Source: an uncultured Paracoccaceae bacterium
GTDB taxonomy: Bacteria; Pseudomonadota; Alphaproteobacteria; Rhodobacterales; Rhodobacteraceae
Assembly: GCA_937924905.1 (NCBI GenBank)
Contig: CALDUK010000006.1
Location: 1 to 64,000 of the forward strand
Reading direction: 5' to 3'
Length of the DNA: 64,000 nucleotides
Shown here: positions 33,803-42,873 of the stretch, piece after piece
Layout of the letters: every line of letters starts with the position of its first letter
Numbering within the stretch: position 1 is the stretch's first letter
Program-made: the position numbers and the translations under genes
Notes under the pieces: generated by a model
Told to the model about the DNA's origin: nothing
Seen by the model: the letters and a program-made list of their open reading frames with translations, nothing else
Database searches by the model: none

Positions 33803-35112
33803 GTCAGGTCCCTCAGCTTCAGTCGGCGGACAAGATCGGTGGCATATGTGCCATCCGGATCGGCTTTGGCGACTGTTTCCTGCCATTTTGGCAGGTCCGG
33901 ATACATCGCCGGAATGCTTTTCGGACGAGCGACAGAATCTTTGGCAAAATAAATGCGGCCCGACGCGGCAAGTGTCATGTCTTCAAGCTTGCGCATAAGT
34001 GTTTCGGCTTGCGGCGTGTTTCGAAAGTCCAGCGCCAGCGTGTACCCTTCCATGGGAAAGGAAAGATAGCCTGCGCGTCCTGGCCCCATGCGTTTCAGCA
34101 CTGCAAGCGGCGAGGCAAGACCCGAACGGGCGATTTTATCGACCATATCGCGCAACTGGTCTGCTGCATTCACGGGGACCACGCATTGAAACTGATGGAA
34201 CCCTTGCTTGCCATAAAGCCGGTTCCAATTGTGTATTTTGTCGAGCGGAAAGAAGAAGTCATCAACCGGTTTGACGACCGTGCGCCCAGCAGATGGCACC
34301 TTGCGCCAGTAGGCTGCGTTAAAGGCGCGCACCACCCATGGCGACAGCGCAAAGCCCGGTGCATTCACCGGAACGCTTTTGCTGCGTTTAGCGGCGCGCA
34401 CCAGACCGCCACCCGTTTCCGCCTCTTCCAAAATGCCACGCCCCAGCTTGTCACCCCAGGCCGTGGCATCAATCCAACCAACGGTATAGGTCGCTTCGGA
34501 CGCGTCGAGCAGCGGCAAGAAGTCTTCCCAGGTCTTAACGCGGCGTTCGGTTACGACCATGACGTCGCCTTTGGCTTTTAAAAGCCGGAATTTCGCTGAC
34601 AGGATCGGCCCGGTTTGGCCCAACCCACCTACCGTTGCCTTGAACAGTTCGGCATCATTTTCCGGCGACACCACCTTGCGCTGATCAGGCGTGGCCAGCG
34701 TCAATTCAGTGACGTGTTCCCCGAATGAGCCTGCACCGTGATGGTTTTTGCCGTGCACATCCATGGCAATGCCGCCACCAATGGTGGCAAAGCCGGTGCC
34801 GGGCATGACAGGTGGTAACCAGCCAAGTGGCGCGAATATTTTAAGCAATTGTCCAAATTGAAGGCCAGCTTCCACATGTACCAAGCCGGTATCTTCGTCG
34901 AACGAAAGGAGCCGATCCAGACGGGACATGTCGATGGCTTTGCCGCCGTCATTCAGGCACGCATCCCCATAACTGCGCCGCATGCCCAGTGCGGGCGCCG
35001 CTTCGTCCTTTGTGGCCAGCAAAATGTCAGACACCCTTTCCGGGCGCGCCAGTTCGCCGTTTGCCTGATGAACCCGGCCCCAGCCGGTGTATTCAACCTT
35101 TTTCCAGCGCAT
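33799..35112 (-). CDS. DprE1-like FAD-dependent oxidoreductase
   Basis: A 437-aa enzyme of the vanillyl-alcohol oxidase FAD fold. FAD-binding segments are GMRRSYGDACLNDGG, MPGTGFATIGGGIAMDVHGKNHHGAGSFGEHV and VGGLGQTGPI. The C-terminal part aligns by eye with mycobacterial DprE1: GYTLALDF here against GWNICVDF, and RIYFAKDS against RLYTAKDS. K391 thus occupies the catalytic-lysine position (K418) and A360 the position of C387. It should oxidise the C2 hydroxyl of a polyprenyl-phospho-ribose. It overlaps the downstream reductase (ATGA) and, by 20 bases, the upstream membrane protein gene. Confidence 0.82.
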   Translation of the reverse strand: MRWKKVEYTGWGRVHQANGELARPERVSDILLATKDEAAPALGMRRSYGDACLNDGGKAIDMSRLDRLLSFDEDTGLVHVEAGLQFGQLLKIFAPLGWLPPVMPGTGFATIGGGIAMDVHGKNHHGAGSFGEHVTELTLATPDQRKVVSPENDAELFKATVGGLGQTGPILSAKFRLLKAKGDVMVVTERRVKTWEDFLPLLDASEATYTVGWIDATAWGDKLGRGILEEAETGGGLVRAAKRSKSVPVNAPGFALSPWVVRAFNAAYWRKVPSAGRTVVKPVDDFFFPLDKIHNWNRLYGKQGFHQFQCVVPVNAADQLRDMVDKIARSGLASPLAVLKRMGPGRAGYLSFPMEGYTLALDFRNTPQAETLMRKLEDMTLAASGRIYFAKDSVARPKSIPAMYPDLPKWQETVAKADPDGTYATDLVRRLKLRDLT

Positions 35113-36118
35113 GTTTTGCCTTTTGCGATAGCTTTTCGGCCAGCGGGAAAACTGCCAGACCGATCAGGATAGCGAACCATAGGGTTGTAAAACGGATGAC
35201 CAGCGTTGCCGGGACAGAGACCTCGGGTGGCACGCCTTCCAGCGACAATAGCGCGATCATGGCGGCTTCTGCTCCGCCCAAACCGCCGGGCGCGCCGGTC
35301 AGGCCACCGGCGAGGGTCGAGAAAATGAAAATCGCGACAGCCCGCCAAAGCCCGATATCGAAGCCCAGCCAGCCCAGCAGGATGTGAAACGCATATCCTT
35401 CGGCGAACCAGCCGATAACACCCAAAACACCCGCGCCTGCCAGAACCAATGGATTGCTGAACGCAGCGAGCGAGCGCGAAGCGCGGCGAATGCGGACAAA
35501 AATTCGGGGGAACGCGCGTTGTGTCAGGCGGTGGCCAATATCAGCCAGTGCCCGCAGCAAGCTTGGGCGCGTCACCGCGATTGAGGCGGCGATTGCCATC
35601 AGCACAACCGGGATGCCGCCGGTCATTCCGGACATCGAAAGACCAAGAGCGAACGCTAAAAGAACCGCCATGGCCGCCAAATCAGCCGCACGATCCATCA
35701 ACACCAGCGGGGCGGTGCGATCAAAGGACCAACCGGTTTCGCGTTGGATCCAGCGCATGCGCACCAACTCGCCCACGCGCCCCGGCGTGACGGACATCGC
35801 GAAACCACCCAAAAAATGACGCAGGGTCTGCAAGAGGTTAACGGGTAGCCCCAGCCGCAGCGAGAAAACGTGCCAGCGCAGGCCGCGACAGACATAATTC
35901 ACAAGGCTAAGCGCAAGCAATATCAGCACTTCGGTCCAACCCAACGCGCGGAATGCGGACAGTGTTTCTTGCCAACCGGTTGCCGCCGCCAGACCGACCA
36001 GTCCGGCGAGGACAAGCACCATCAGACCAATCATCAACCCCAAATCGCGCCAACGCCGCGGCTTTGCCGCGGCGTTGGGTACACGAGGGGAATTTTTCTG
36101 GGCGTCTGTCATAGCCAT
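35093..36118 (-). CDS. Flippase-like membrane protein, UPF0104/LPG synthase TM family
   Basis: A 341-aa protein with about eight spans. It has the family motifs LLALSLVNYVCRGLRWHVFSLRLG, SVTPGRVGELVRMRWIQRETG and APGGLGGAEAAMIALLSLEG. No lysyltransferase domain is attached. Members of this family (AglD, MprF TM, GtrA-independent lipid scramblases) handle lipid-linked substrates, so transport or handling of the polyprenyl-phospho-sugar made by the overlapping DprE-like genes is plausible. Start choice is uncertain: ATGs at 36118 and 36112 and a GTG at 36124 lack a clear ribosome-binding site. Confidence 0.8.
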   Translation of the reverse strand: MAMTDAQKNSPRVPNAAAKPRRWRDLGLMIGLMVLVLAGLVGLAAATGWQETLSAFRALGWTEVLILLALSLVNYVCRGLRWHVFSLRLGLPVNLLQTLRHFLGGFAMSVTPGRVGELVRMRWIQRETGWSFDRTAPLVLMDRAADLAAMAVLLAFALGLSMSGMTGGIPVVLMAIAASIAVTRPSLLRALADIGHRLTQRAFPRIFVRIRRASRSLAAFSNPLVLAGAGVLGVIGWFAEGYAFHILLGWLGFDIGLWRAVAIFIFSTLAGGLTGAPGGLGGAEAAMIALLSLEGVPPEVSVPATLVIRFTTLWFAILIGLAVFPLAEKLSQKAKHALEKG

Positions 36119-36221
36119 CGCCACATGCTTTAACGGGCCAATGCGGCTAGATTATGAAGCTGTTTCCAAAACATGAACAATCCGTTGAAATATTTGTGAC
36201 AATATCAAGGCCGGTATTGCG

Positions 36222-36845
36222 TCAGACAAGGGTTGCTTCGGTTGCCGCGCGGATTTCGTCTTCGGTGACATCCGGTGCTGTCTCGACGATGTGCAAACCG
36301 TTTGTCTGCACGTCCAGCACGCCAAGGTTCGTGATGATCAGGTCGACCACGCCCTTGCCGGTCAGGGGCAATGTACATTCCTTCAGCAACTTGCTGTCGC
36401 CGTGCTTGTTGGTGTGGTCCATAACCACGATCACACGCCCGACCCCTGCGACCAGGTCCATCGCGCCGCCCATTCCTTTGACCAACTTGCCGGGGATCAT
36501 CCAGTTGGCCAAATCGCCGTTTTCGGCCACTTCCATGGCACCCAGGATTGCTGCGGCAATCTTGCCGCCCCGGATCATCCCAAAGCTTTGCGCGCTGTCG
36601 AAATAGGCCGTGCGGTCCATTTCGGTGATCGTTTGCTTGCCCGCATTGATCAAATCGGGATCTTCTTCACCTTCGAACGGGAAGGGGCCCATGCCCAGCA
36701 TGCCGTTTTCCGATTGCAGCGTGATGTCTTTGTCGCCGACATAGTTCGCCACCAAGGTCGGAATGCCGATGCCAAGGTTCACATACATGCCGTCTTCCAG
36801 TTCCCGAGCGGCCCGTTCGGCCATTTGATTGCGGTCCCAGGGCAT
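36222..36845 (-). CDS. scoB: 3-oxoacid CoA-transferase subunit B
   Basis: A 207-aa CoA-transferase family I beta subunit. The catalytic glutamate is E46 in LQSENGMLGMGP, the thioester-forming residue. Flanking VNLGIGIPTLVANYV and KGMGGAMDLVAGVGRVIVVMDHT are family signatures. It transfers CoA from succinyl-CoA to a 3-oxoacid (acetoacetate most likely) for ketone-body or PHB-related catabolism. AAAGGAG precedes the ATG at 36845, whose A overlaps the last base of the subunit A stop (TAATG). Oxoadipate specificity cannot be excluded. Confidence 0.93.
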   Translation of the reverse strand: MPWDRNQMAERAARELEDGMYVNLGIGIPTLVANYVGDKDITLQSENGMLGMGPFPFEGEEDPDLINAGKQTITEMDRTAYFDSAQSFGMIRGGKIAAAILGAMEVAENGDLANWMIPGKLVKGMGGAMDLVAGVGRVIVVMDHTNKHGDSKLLKECTLPLTGKGVVDLIITNLGVLDVQTNGLHIVETAPDVTEDEIRAATEATLV

Positions 36846-37549
36846 TACGCTGTCTCCTTTGAGCGCACTGTGCGCTGTTCAATCCGCTTTTCATGCTCGC
36901 CCTGAATCAGGCGGTTCACGTAAATGCCGGGCAAGTGGATATGGTCCGGGTCGAGGGTGCCGACTGGCACAATTTCCTCGACCTCCATCACGCAAACCTT
37001 GCCGCACATGGCAGCTGGTGGGTTGAAGTTGCGGGCGGTCTTTCTGAAAATGCAGTTGCCGGTTTCATCTGCTTTCCATGCCTTTACGATGGAAAGATCG
37101 GCGAAAATGCCTTCTTCCATGATATAGGTTTCGCCGTTGAAGTCCTTGTGTTCCTTGCCTTCGGCGACCTGCGTGCCGACCCCTGTTTTGGTGTAGAAAC
37201 CGGGAATGCCGCAGCCACCGGCGCGCATGCGTTCGGCAAGCGTGCCTTGGGGGTTAAATTCAATTTCCAGCTCGCCCGCCAGATATTGTCGCATAAATTC
37301 GTCGTTTTCACCGACATATGACGACATCATTTTAGAGACCTGGCGCGTTTGCAGAAGAATGCCGATGCCAAAATCATCGACGCCCGCATTGTTCGAAGCG
37401 AAGGTCAGGTTTTTGACACCGCTGTCCTTGATGGCTTGCAAAAGCAGTTCGGGAATGCCGCACAGGCCAAACCCGCCGGCCGCAATCAACATGTCGTCAT
37501 GTAAAAGGCCGTCCAGAGCCTCGGTTGCGTTGGCGAAAATCTTCTTCAT
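36845..37549 (-). CDS. scoA: 3-oxoacid CoA-transferase subunit A
   Basis: A 234-aa alpha subunit. The CoA-binding glycine loop is LIAAGGFGLCGIPE, and LTFASNNAGVDDFGIGILL follows. FYTKTGVGTQVAEGKEHKDFNGETYIMEEG is typical of acetoacetate:succinyl-CoA transferases. It forms a heterotetramer with the subunit B encoded next, with one-base overlap. The ATG at 37549 is preceded by GGAG; an earlier start adds 18 non-family residues. An FAD oxidoreductase gene lies 78 bases upstream on the same strand, and the functional relation is unclear. Confidence 0.93.
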   Translation of the reverse strand: MKKIFANATEALDGLLHDDMLIAAGGFGLCGIPELLLQAIKDSGVKNLTFASNNAGVDDFGIGILLQTRQVSKMMSSYVGENDEFMRQYLAGELEIEFNPQGTLAERMRAGGCGIPGFYTKTGVGTQVAEGKEHKDFNGETYIMEEGIFADLSIVKAWKADETGNCIFRKTARNFNPPAAMCGKVCVMEVEEIVPVGTLDPDHIHLPGIYVNRLIQGEHEKRIEQRTVRSKETA

Positions 37550-37627
37550 CGGCGCTCTCCGTTGCGGTTGAAAAGAGATGCCAAGCCGTCGACACAAAGT
37601 CAATTGCTGCGTCGCAGCATTTGAGCG

Positions 37628-38935
37628 TTAACCAAGGACCGAAAAGCTTGATTCTTTGTTGATCGCGCGTTTCCGGCTGTAAAAGCCTGCGTTGATGATA
37701 CGGTCGACATAGGGCAGGCGGAATTGCAAAGGCGTTTCGTCGTGATCCGTTCCGTTTTCGCAATAGTCGACCAGATCGGCCATCAGCTTGCCTGCGATGG
37801 GCGCGTTCTTGTATTGGTTCCCCGAGGTGCCGCAGGCCATATAGAAGCCATCCAGCGAACTTTTGTCGTAAATTGGAATCCAGTCTGTCGATGCGTCGTA
37901 TAAGTCTACGACACCGCGCGTTTTTGACGGAATAGCAAGGCTTGGCACCCGTTGCCCGTACCGCATAGCTTGCGTCGTCCATTGATCAGTGAAATTGCGA
38001 TCGTAGTCTTTGTCATTTTCGGCCCAGACATGGCCGTCGCAGGGCGGGTCTTCTGAGCCTATCAGAATGTGATTGCCGTATTCTGGGCGAGAGTAACACC
38101 CGATGTCGCTGTCGCTGACGACAAACCCCCGGTTTTCATAGTCGAACCCGTCAGGCGCGGGAACATGAACGACTTCTTGTCGCAATGGTCGGGTGGCAAT
38201 CGTCATCTTGTCCAGCACCCCGGCCAGTCCGTTGATATGGGCCGACCCAGGTCCGCCAACGTTAATGACAATAGGCGCATGAATTTCGGCGCCAGACGAT
38301 AGGCGAACCCCTGCGGCTGCGCCGTTCCCTTTCAAGATATCGGTCACTTCGACACCCATCTTAAATTCGGAACCATGCTGTTTCGCTGCTGCGACCAGGT
38401 TCTGCGCAGACAATGCCGGGTCTGTTACATACCCACCGTTCGGCCAAAAAACGGCGCCGCTGACCGCGCCGCTGGTTGGTTCACCAAAGCCGTTTTCATC
38501 ACGTCGCTTGACGGGAAAGAACCGGGCAAGGTCAAAAACGGGCAAGCGTCGCGTAATCTCGTCCGGCCCCCATTCCTCAACGGCAATATTCAGCGCTCGG
38601 CTGTTTTCCAAATGCTTAACCAGATGTCCGTTTTGCTCGGTTTTCATCACCATGCAGCCGCATTCGATGAACTTTGCCAGCGTATGGCTCGACGCCAATC
38701 CCAGATATTCAGCCCAATCGCGCCAGTAATGGTACCCTTCCCATGCAAACGCCGTGCCATCGAAGGTGGAATAATGCATCCGAATGATGGCACAGGACCC
38801 GGCCGTTGATCCTTGGCCTGCCATGCGTGTGCGATCAACGCTGAGCGTTTTGTAGCCCTTTTTGGCCAACTCGAACGCAACGGCCGCGCCAATGACGCCG
38901 GTGCCGATGATGATTGCATCTGCCGTTTTTGCCAT
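37628..38935 (-). CDS. FAD-dependent oxidoreductase, DAO/sarcosine oxidase-like
   Basis: A 435-aa flavoprotein. The dinucleotide motif is AIIIGTGVIGAAVAFELAKKGYKTLSVD (G12-x-G-x-x-G). The DAO-family GQGSTAGSCAIIRMHYST is close to sarcosine oxidase subunit beta. VINVGGPGSAHIN and the C-terminal GFYMACGTSGNQYKNAPIAG (second FAD contact) are present. It probably oxidises an N-methyl or D-amino acid, but the substrate is not readable. No partner sarcosine oxidase subunits (alpha, gamma, delta) are adjacent, so it is a stand-alone enzyme. AAGGGGGG precedes the ATG at 38935. It lies between topA and the CoA-transferase genes, on the same strand. Confidence 0.85.
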   Translation of the reverse strand: MAKTADAIIIGTGVIGAAVAFELAKKGYKTLSVDRTRMAGQGSTAGSCAIIRMHYSTFDGTAFAWEGYHYWRDWAEYLGLASSHTLAKFIECGCMVMKTEQNGHLVKHLENSRALNIAVEEWGPDEITRRLPVFDLARFFPVKRRDENGFGEPTSGAVSGAVFWPNGGYVTDPALSAQNLVAAAKQHGSEFKMGVEVTDILKGNGAAAGVRLSSGAEIHAPIVINVGGPGSAHINGLAGVLDKMTIATRPLRQEVVHVPAPDGFDYENRGFVVSDSDIGCYSRPEYGNHILIGSEDPPCDGHVWAENDKDYDRNFTDQWTTQAMRYGQRVPSLAIPSKTRGVVDLYDASTDWIPIYDKSSLDGFYMACGTSGNQYKNAPIAGKLMADLVDYCENGTDHDETPLQFRLPYVDRIINAGFYSRKRAINKESSFSVLG

Positions 38936-38997
38936 GGTGCAGCCCCCCCTTGTCTGCGACGTTTCACGAAGCCCAGAGGATTTTCAACCGTGGATGT

Positions 38998-41541
38998 TCA
39001 GCTGGCCTTCTTTTTGCGTGTGGTTTTCTTTTTGCCAGATTTCGCTTCGCGTTCTTCGATTAATTGAACCGCAAGCTCCATGGTCACTTTGTCAGGCTCG
39101 GAGTTGTCTGGGAGCGTGGCGTTCACCTTTTCCCATTTCACGTAGGGCCCATATTTGCCGTCCATGATCGCAACGGCTCCGCCGCGGTCCGGGTGTTCAC
39201 CCAAATCGCGCAGGGTTTTTGCCTGACGACCGCGACCCCGTGACGCTTTCTTTTCGTCGATCAGTTGAACGGCGCGGTTCATGCCGACTTCCCAAACCTC
39301 GTCAATGCTCTCGAGGTTGGCGTTGGTGCCGCCCTTGAACGATGTCGATTCTGCGTGCTTCAGATAGGGACCGTAGCGCCCGATGTTGGCCCAGATGTTC
39401 ACGCCATCTTCCGGGTGCTGACCGATCAGGCGCGGCAGTTCCAACAGTTTGACCGCTTGCGCCAATGAGATTTCGGCTGGTTCCCAACCTTCGGGGACGC
39501 CTTGACGCGGTGGCTTTTTGACGTCTTCCGTCACCAGACCGCGTTGCACATAGGGGCCAAAACGGCCTTTGTGCACCCAGATCTGGTCGCCCGCATCTTC
39601 GCCCAGAAGTTTGCCCTCGGGGGGAATGCCGCTTTCGGGTTCTGTACCTGGCGGACCGAATGCGCGGGTATACCGGCATTCTGGATAGTTCGAACAACCG
39701 ATGAACGCTCCGCCCGAGCGCGCGGTGCGCATAGACAACTGGCCATTCCCACAATTTGGGCAAAGGCGCGGGTTTCCACCGTCTTCAGTCGGCGGGAAGA
39801 GATGAGGTTCGAGCACCTCATTGATTTTGTTCAGTACATCTGTGATGCGCAGTTCGGCTGTGTCTTCAACGGCGGCTTTGAAATCGCGCCAAAATCGCGT
39901 CAGGACGTCCTGCCAATCCCGGTCGCCGCTCGTGATGTCGTCAAGTTCGCCTTCCAGCTTTGCGGTGAAGTCATAACCCACATAGCGGCGGAAATATTCG
40001 ACCAGAAAGACAGTGACCAACCGACCTTTGTCTTCGGGGAAAAGGCGGTTCTTTTCCTTTCGCACATAACCGCGATCCTGAATTGTTGTCACAATCGAAG
40101 CATAGGTCGAAGGTCGGCCAATCCCGATCTCTTCCATCTTTTTGACCAGCGTCGCTTCGGTGAAGCGTGGCGGTGGCTGGGTAAAGTGTTGTTCGGGCGT
40201 AATGCCCTCTTTTTTTGCAGCTTCGCCCTGCATGATCTGTGGCAAGACCTTGTCGTCGTCATCGACCACATCGTCGCGGCCTTCTTCATACACCCGCATG
40301 AAACCGTCGAAGGTGACGACCTGGCCTGTTGCGCGTAATTCAACCTGTGCGTCCGCGCTGGAGATATCGACGGTGGTCCGTTCCAGTTTGGCGCCTTCCA
40401 TCTGGCTGGCCAGCGTACGCTTCCAGATCAGATCATATAACTTTCGCTGGTCGGGATCAGCAAGCTTCAGGCTTTCTGTGCTTGCATCCATTTGGGTTGG
40501 GCGGATGCATTCGTGCGCTTCCTGCGCGTTCTTGGCTTTGTTTTTATAAATACGCGGGGTGCCCGGCACGTATTCGTCGCCGTAGCGGTCTTTGATGGCG
40601 TCCCGCGCTGCCGTCACGGCCTCGGGCGCCATGTCGATGCCATCGGTTCGCATGTATGTAATGTGACCGGCTTCATAGAGACGCTGCGCGACCTGCATTG
40701 TTTGGCGTGCGCCAAACCCGAATTTGCGGGATGCTTCTTGTTGCAGGGTCGATGTCATAAAGGGCGGCGATGGGTTCCGCGTGCCGGGCTTTGCTTCTAC
40801 GCTTTTGACGGACAGGTCGCGGCTTTCAATGGCACTGACGGCCAATTCGGCGGCTGTTGTGTCGGGGATATCGAATTTGTCCAGCTTGTTGCCGCCGAGA
40901 ACGGTCAGGCGGGCCTCAAAGCTTTGCCCGCGTGGGGTTTGCAAAGCGGCCTTCACCGTCCAGTATTCCTTGGCGTTGAACGCCTCGATCTCCATCTCGC
41001 GTTCGACGATGATCCGCAGCGACACCGACTGAACGCGACCGGCCGACCGCGAGCCAGGCAACTTGCGCCAAAGAACGGGCGACAGGTTGAAACCCACCAA
41101 ATAGTCCAGCGCGCGACGTGCCAGATAAGCTTCGACCAGATCGCGATCGACATCGCGCGGGTTCTGCATCGCTTCGGTCACCGCAGCTTTGGTAATCGCG
41201 TTGAACACCACGCGGCTGACTGGCGTGTCCTTTTTTAAGGCTTTGCGGTTTCGCAGGGTTTCTTCCAGATGCCAGCTTATCGCTTCCCCTTCGCGGTCCG
41301 GGTCAGTCGCAAGAATAAGCGCCGGGTCTTCTTTCAGGGCGTCTGCAATCGCTTTGATGTGCTTCTTCGAATCGCTCGCGACTTCCCATTTCATGTCGAA
41401 ACCGTTTTCTGTATCGACCGATCCATCCTTTGGGGGCAGGTCACGAACATGACCGTAAGATGCCAGCACCGTATAGTCGGGCCCGAGATATTTGTTGATT
41501 GTTTTGGCTTTAGCCGGGCTTTCGACAACAACGACGGGCAT
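38998..41541 (-). CDS. topA: DNA topoisomerase I
   Basis: An 847-aa type IA topoisomerase that relaxes negative supercoils. The Toprim domain has E7 in VVVESPAKAKTI and D80/D82 in ATDPDREGEA. The nucleophile is Y296 in AGHITYMRTDG. One canonical zinc-ribbon (CPNCG...GCSNYPEC) lies near residue 590-625. Several Toprim-associated C-terminal repeat domains follow (KGRFGPYVQRG; NIGRYGPYLKHA; DGKYGPYVKWE), ending in a Lys-rich tail that helps DNA binding. The length fits alphaproteobacterial TopA. GAAAGG precedes the ATG. It lies 139 bases downstream of dprA, a common pairing. Confidence 0.96.
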   Translation of the reverse strand: MPVVVVESPAKAKTINKYLGPDYTVLASYGHVRDLPPKDGSVDTENGFDMKWEVASDSKKHIKAIADALKEDPALILATDPDREGEAISWHLEETLRNRKALKKDTPVSRVVFNAITKAAVTEAMQNPRDVDRDLVEAYLARRALDYLVGFNLSPVLWRKLPGSRSAGRVQSVSLRIIVEREMEIEAFNAKEYWTVKAALQTPRGQSFEARLTVLGGNKLDKFDIPDTTAAELAVSAIESRDLSVKSVEAKPGTRNPSPPFMTSTLQQEASRKFGFGARQTMQVAQRLYEAGHITYMRTDGIDMAPEAVTAARDAIKDRYGDEYVPGTPRIYKNKAKNAQEAHECIRPTQMDASTESLKLADPDQRKLYDLIWKRTLASQMEGAKLERTTVDISSADAQVELRATGQVVTFDGFMRVYEEGRDDVVDDDDKVLPQIMQGEAAKKEGITPEQHFTQPPPRFTEATLVKKMEEIGIGRPSTYASIVTTIQDRGYVRKEKNRLFPEDKGRLVTVFLVEYFRRYVGYDFTAKLEGELDDITSGDRDWQDVLTRFWRDFKAAVEDTAELRITDVLNKINEVLEPHLFPPTEDGGNPRLCPNCGNGQLSMRTARSGGAFIGCSNYPECRYTRAFGPPGTEPESGIPPEGKLLGEDAGDQIWVHKGRFGPYVQRGLVTEDVKKPPRQGVPEGWEPAEISLAQAVKLLELPRLIGQHPEDGVNIWANIGRYGPYLKHAESTSFKGGTNANLESIDEVWEVGMNRAVQLIDEKKASRGRGRQAKTLRDLGEHPDRGGAVAIMDGKYGPYVKWEKVNATLPDNSEPDKVTMELAVQLIEEREAKSGKKKTTRKKKAS

Positions 41542-41680
41542 GAAAAACCTTTCAGAAAACGCACAAGCTTGGCGGCGGAAGATGTGGTGTCTTCTTCAAG
41601 TTTGTCAATGCGGTCGCGTGAAACGAGATAGCCAACTGTGCCATATTACACGTGTCGGGCCGTCTGCTGCCCTGTTTTGG

Positions 41681-42814
41681 TCAACACGCGCGTGCGACCA
41701 TGCCACCCGGTTCACGTCGTATTTTCCCTTCGATTTCCAATGTCGAAATTTCGGGTGAAATGACTTGCGCTGTGTAGTTCAAATCGCGGATCAGTTGATC
41801 TTCGGGAATAGGGCTGGGCCCCAAACGATCCAGAATTTGGGCATGCAGTTCAGAGGTTGCTATACAGTCAGTTGACCTTTGCGGGTGCGGTATCGCAGGT
41901 GGATTTGCTGCGTTATCTTCAGGGCGTTGAATGCTTTCGATCACATCCTTGGCGCTGCGCACCAATGTTGCGCCGTCGCGGATCAGCATATTGCATCCCG
42001 AGCCGCGCGGATCAAAGGGATGGCCGGGCACAGCCAAGACATCGCGCCCTTGATCCAGCGCGTTGCGCGCAGTGATCAGGCTGCCGCTTTTAGCTGCCGC
42101 TTCCACGACGATAACGGCGCGGGCCAGACCCGAGATGATGCGGTTGCGGCGCGGGAAGTGTCGTGCGTTTGGGGTGACCGACATGGCAATTTCGCTGACA
42201 CACAGACCTTTTTCGACAATTTCTTCGGCCAAAGTCGTGTTCTCGGTCGGGTAAATCGTATCGACCCCGCCGGCCATCACCGCAATTGTGCCGCTGCCCA
42301 ATGCGGCGTGATGTGCCGCGGCATCGATACCCCGCGCCATGCCCGAGACGACGACAAACCCTTCTTCACCCAAGTCTTGTGCCAGCTTTCGTGCCATCCG
42401 CGTGCCAAGCGACGAAGCATTGCGCGCACCAATCACAGCAATCATCGGGCGGGCAAGCAAATCTGACTTGCCAAGGCACCAGAGAATCGGCGGCGGGTCC
42501 GGAATTTCAGCCAACGCCGATGGATAGCTGTCGCTTCCAAAGGCAATCGGTTCAACGCCACGATCCTGGGCGCGTCGCCATTCGCTTGCAACCACGTCAA
42601 AAGGGCAAGGCTGATAGTCTTTTACCCCGGCTTTCGCGGCCACCTCGGGCAGTGCGTCCAGCGCGGCCCGGGCGTTACCATGTTCCTTCATCAACCGGAA
42701 AAATGTTGTCACGCCGACCCGGCGTGAACGCAAGAGGCGAAGCCACGATAGCCACTCTTCCTCTGTGAGGGGTGGGGTGAGAGGGTGGGTGGAAGGGGAT
42801 AAATCCTTGGCCAT
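41681..42814 (-). CDS. dprA: DNA-processing protein DprA
   Basis: A 377-aa recombination mediator that loads RecA on incoming single-stranded DNA. An N-terminal SAM-like helical region precedes the Rossmann fold, with MIAVIGARNASSLGTRMARKLAQDL, VVSGMARGIDAAAHHAAL, GGVDTIYPTENTTL, FPRRNRIISGLARAVIVVEAAAKSGSL and RDVLAVPG. The C-terminal winged helix is at about 315-375. In Rhodobacter capsulatus DprA is needed to receive gene-transfer-agent DNA and depends on CtrA. A matching CtrA box lies 43 bases before this ATG. GGAGACAGG is the ribosome-binding stretch. Confidence 0.94.
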   Translation of the reverse strand: MAKDLSPSTHPLTPPLTEEEWLSWLRLLRSRRVGVTTFFRLMKEHGNARAALDALPEVAAKAGVKDYQPCPFDVVASEWRRAQDRGVEPIAFGSDSYPSALAEIPDPPPILWCLGKSDLLARPMIAVIGARNASSLGTRMARKLAQDLGEEGFVVVSGMARGIDAAAHHAALGSGTIAVMAGGVDTIYPTENTTLAEEIVEKGLCVSEIAMSVTPNARHFPRRNRIISGLARAVIVVEAAAKSGSLITARNALDQGRDVLAVPGHPFDPRGSGCNMLIRDGATLVRSAKDVIESIQRPEDNAANPPAIPHPQRSTDCIATSELHAQILDRLGPSPIPEDQLIRDLNYTAQVISPEISTLEIEGKIRREPGGMVARAC

Positions 42815-42857
42815 CCTGTCTCCGCCTGCTTGCTGGACACTGTATCGCCGAGGGACA

Positions 42858-42873
42858 GTTAACAGCTTATTAA
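42858..42873 (-). promoter_or_regulatory. CtrA-type box upstream of dprA
   Basis: On the minus strand the sequence TTAATAAGCTGTTAAC fits the CtrA consensus TTAA-N7-TTAAC exactly. It is 43 bases before the dprA start. A TACAGT hexamer 13 bases downstream would be a -10 box, placing the -35 region (GCTGTT, 16-base spacer) inside the CtrA site, as in CtrA-activated promoters. Another half site, TTAAC, lies near 42957. Confidence 0.65.
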
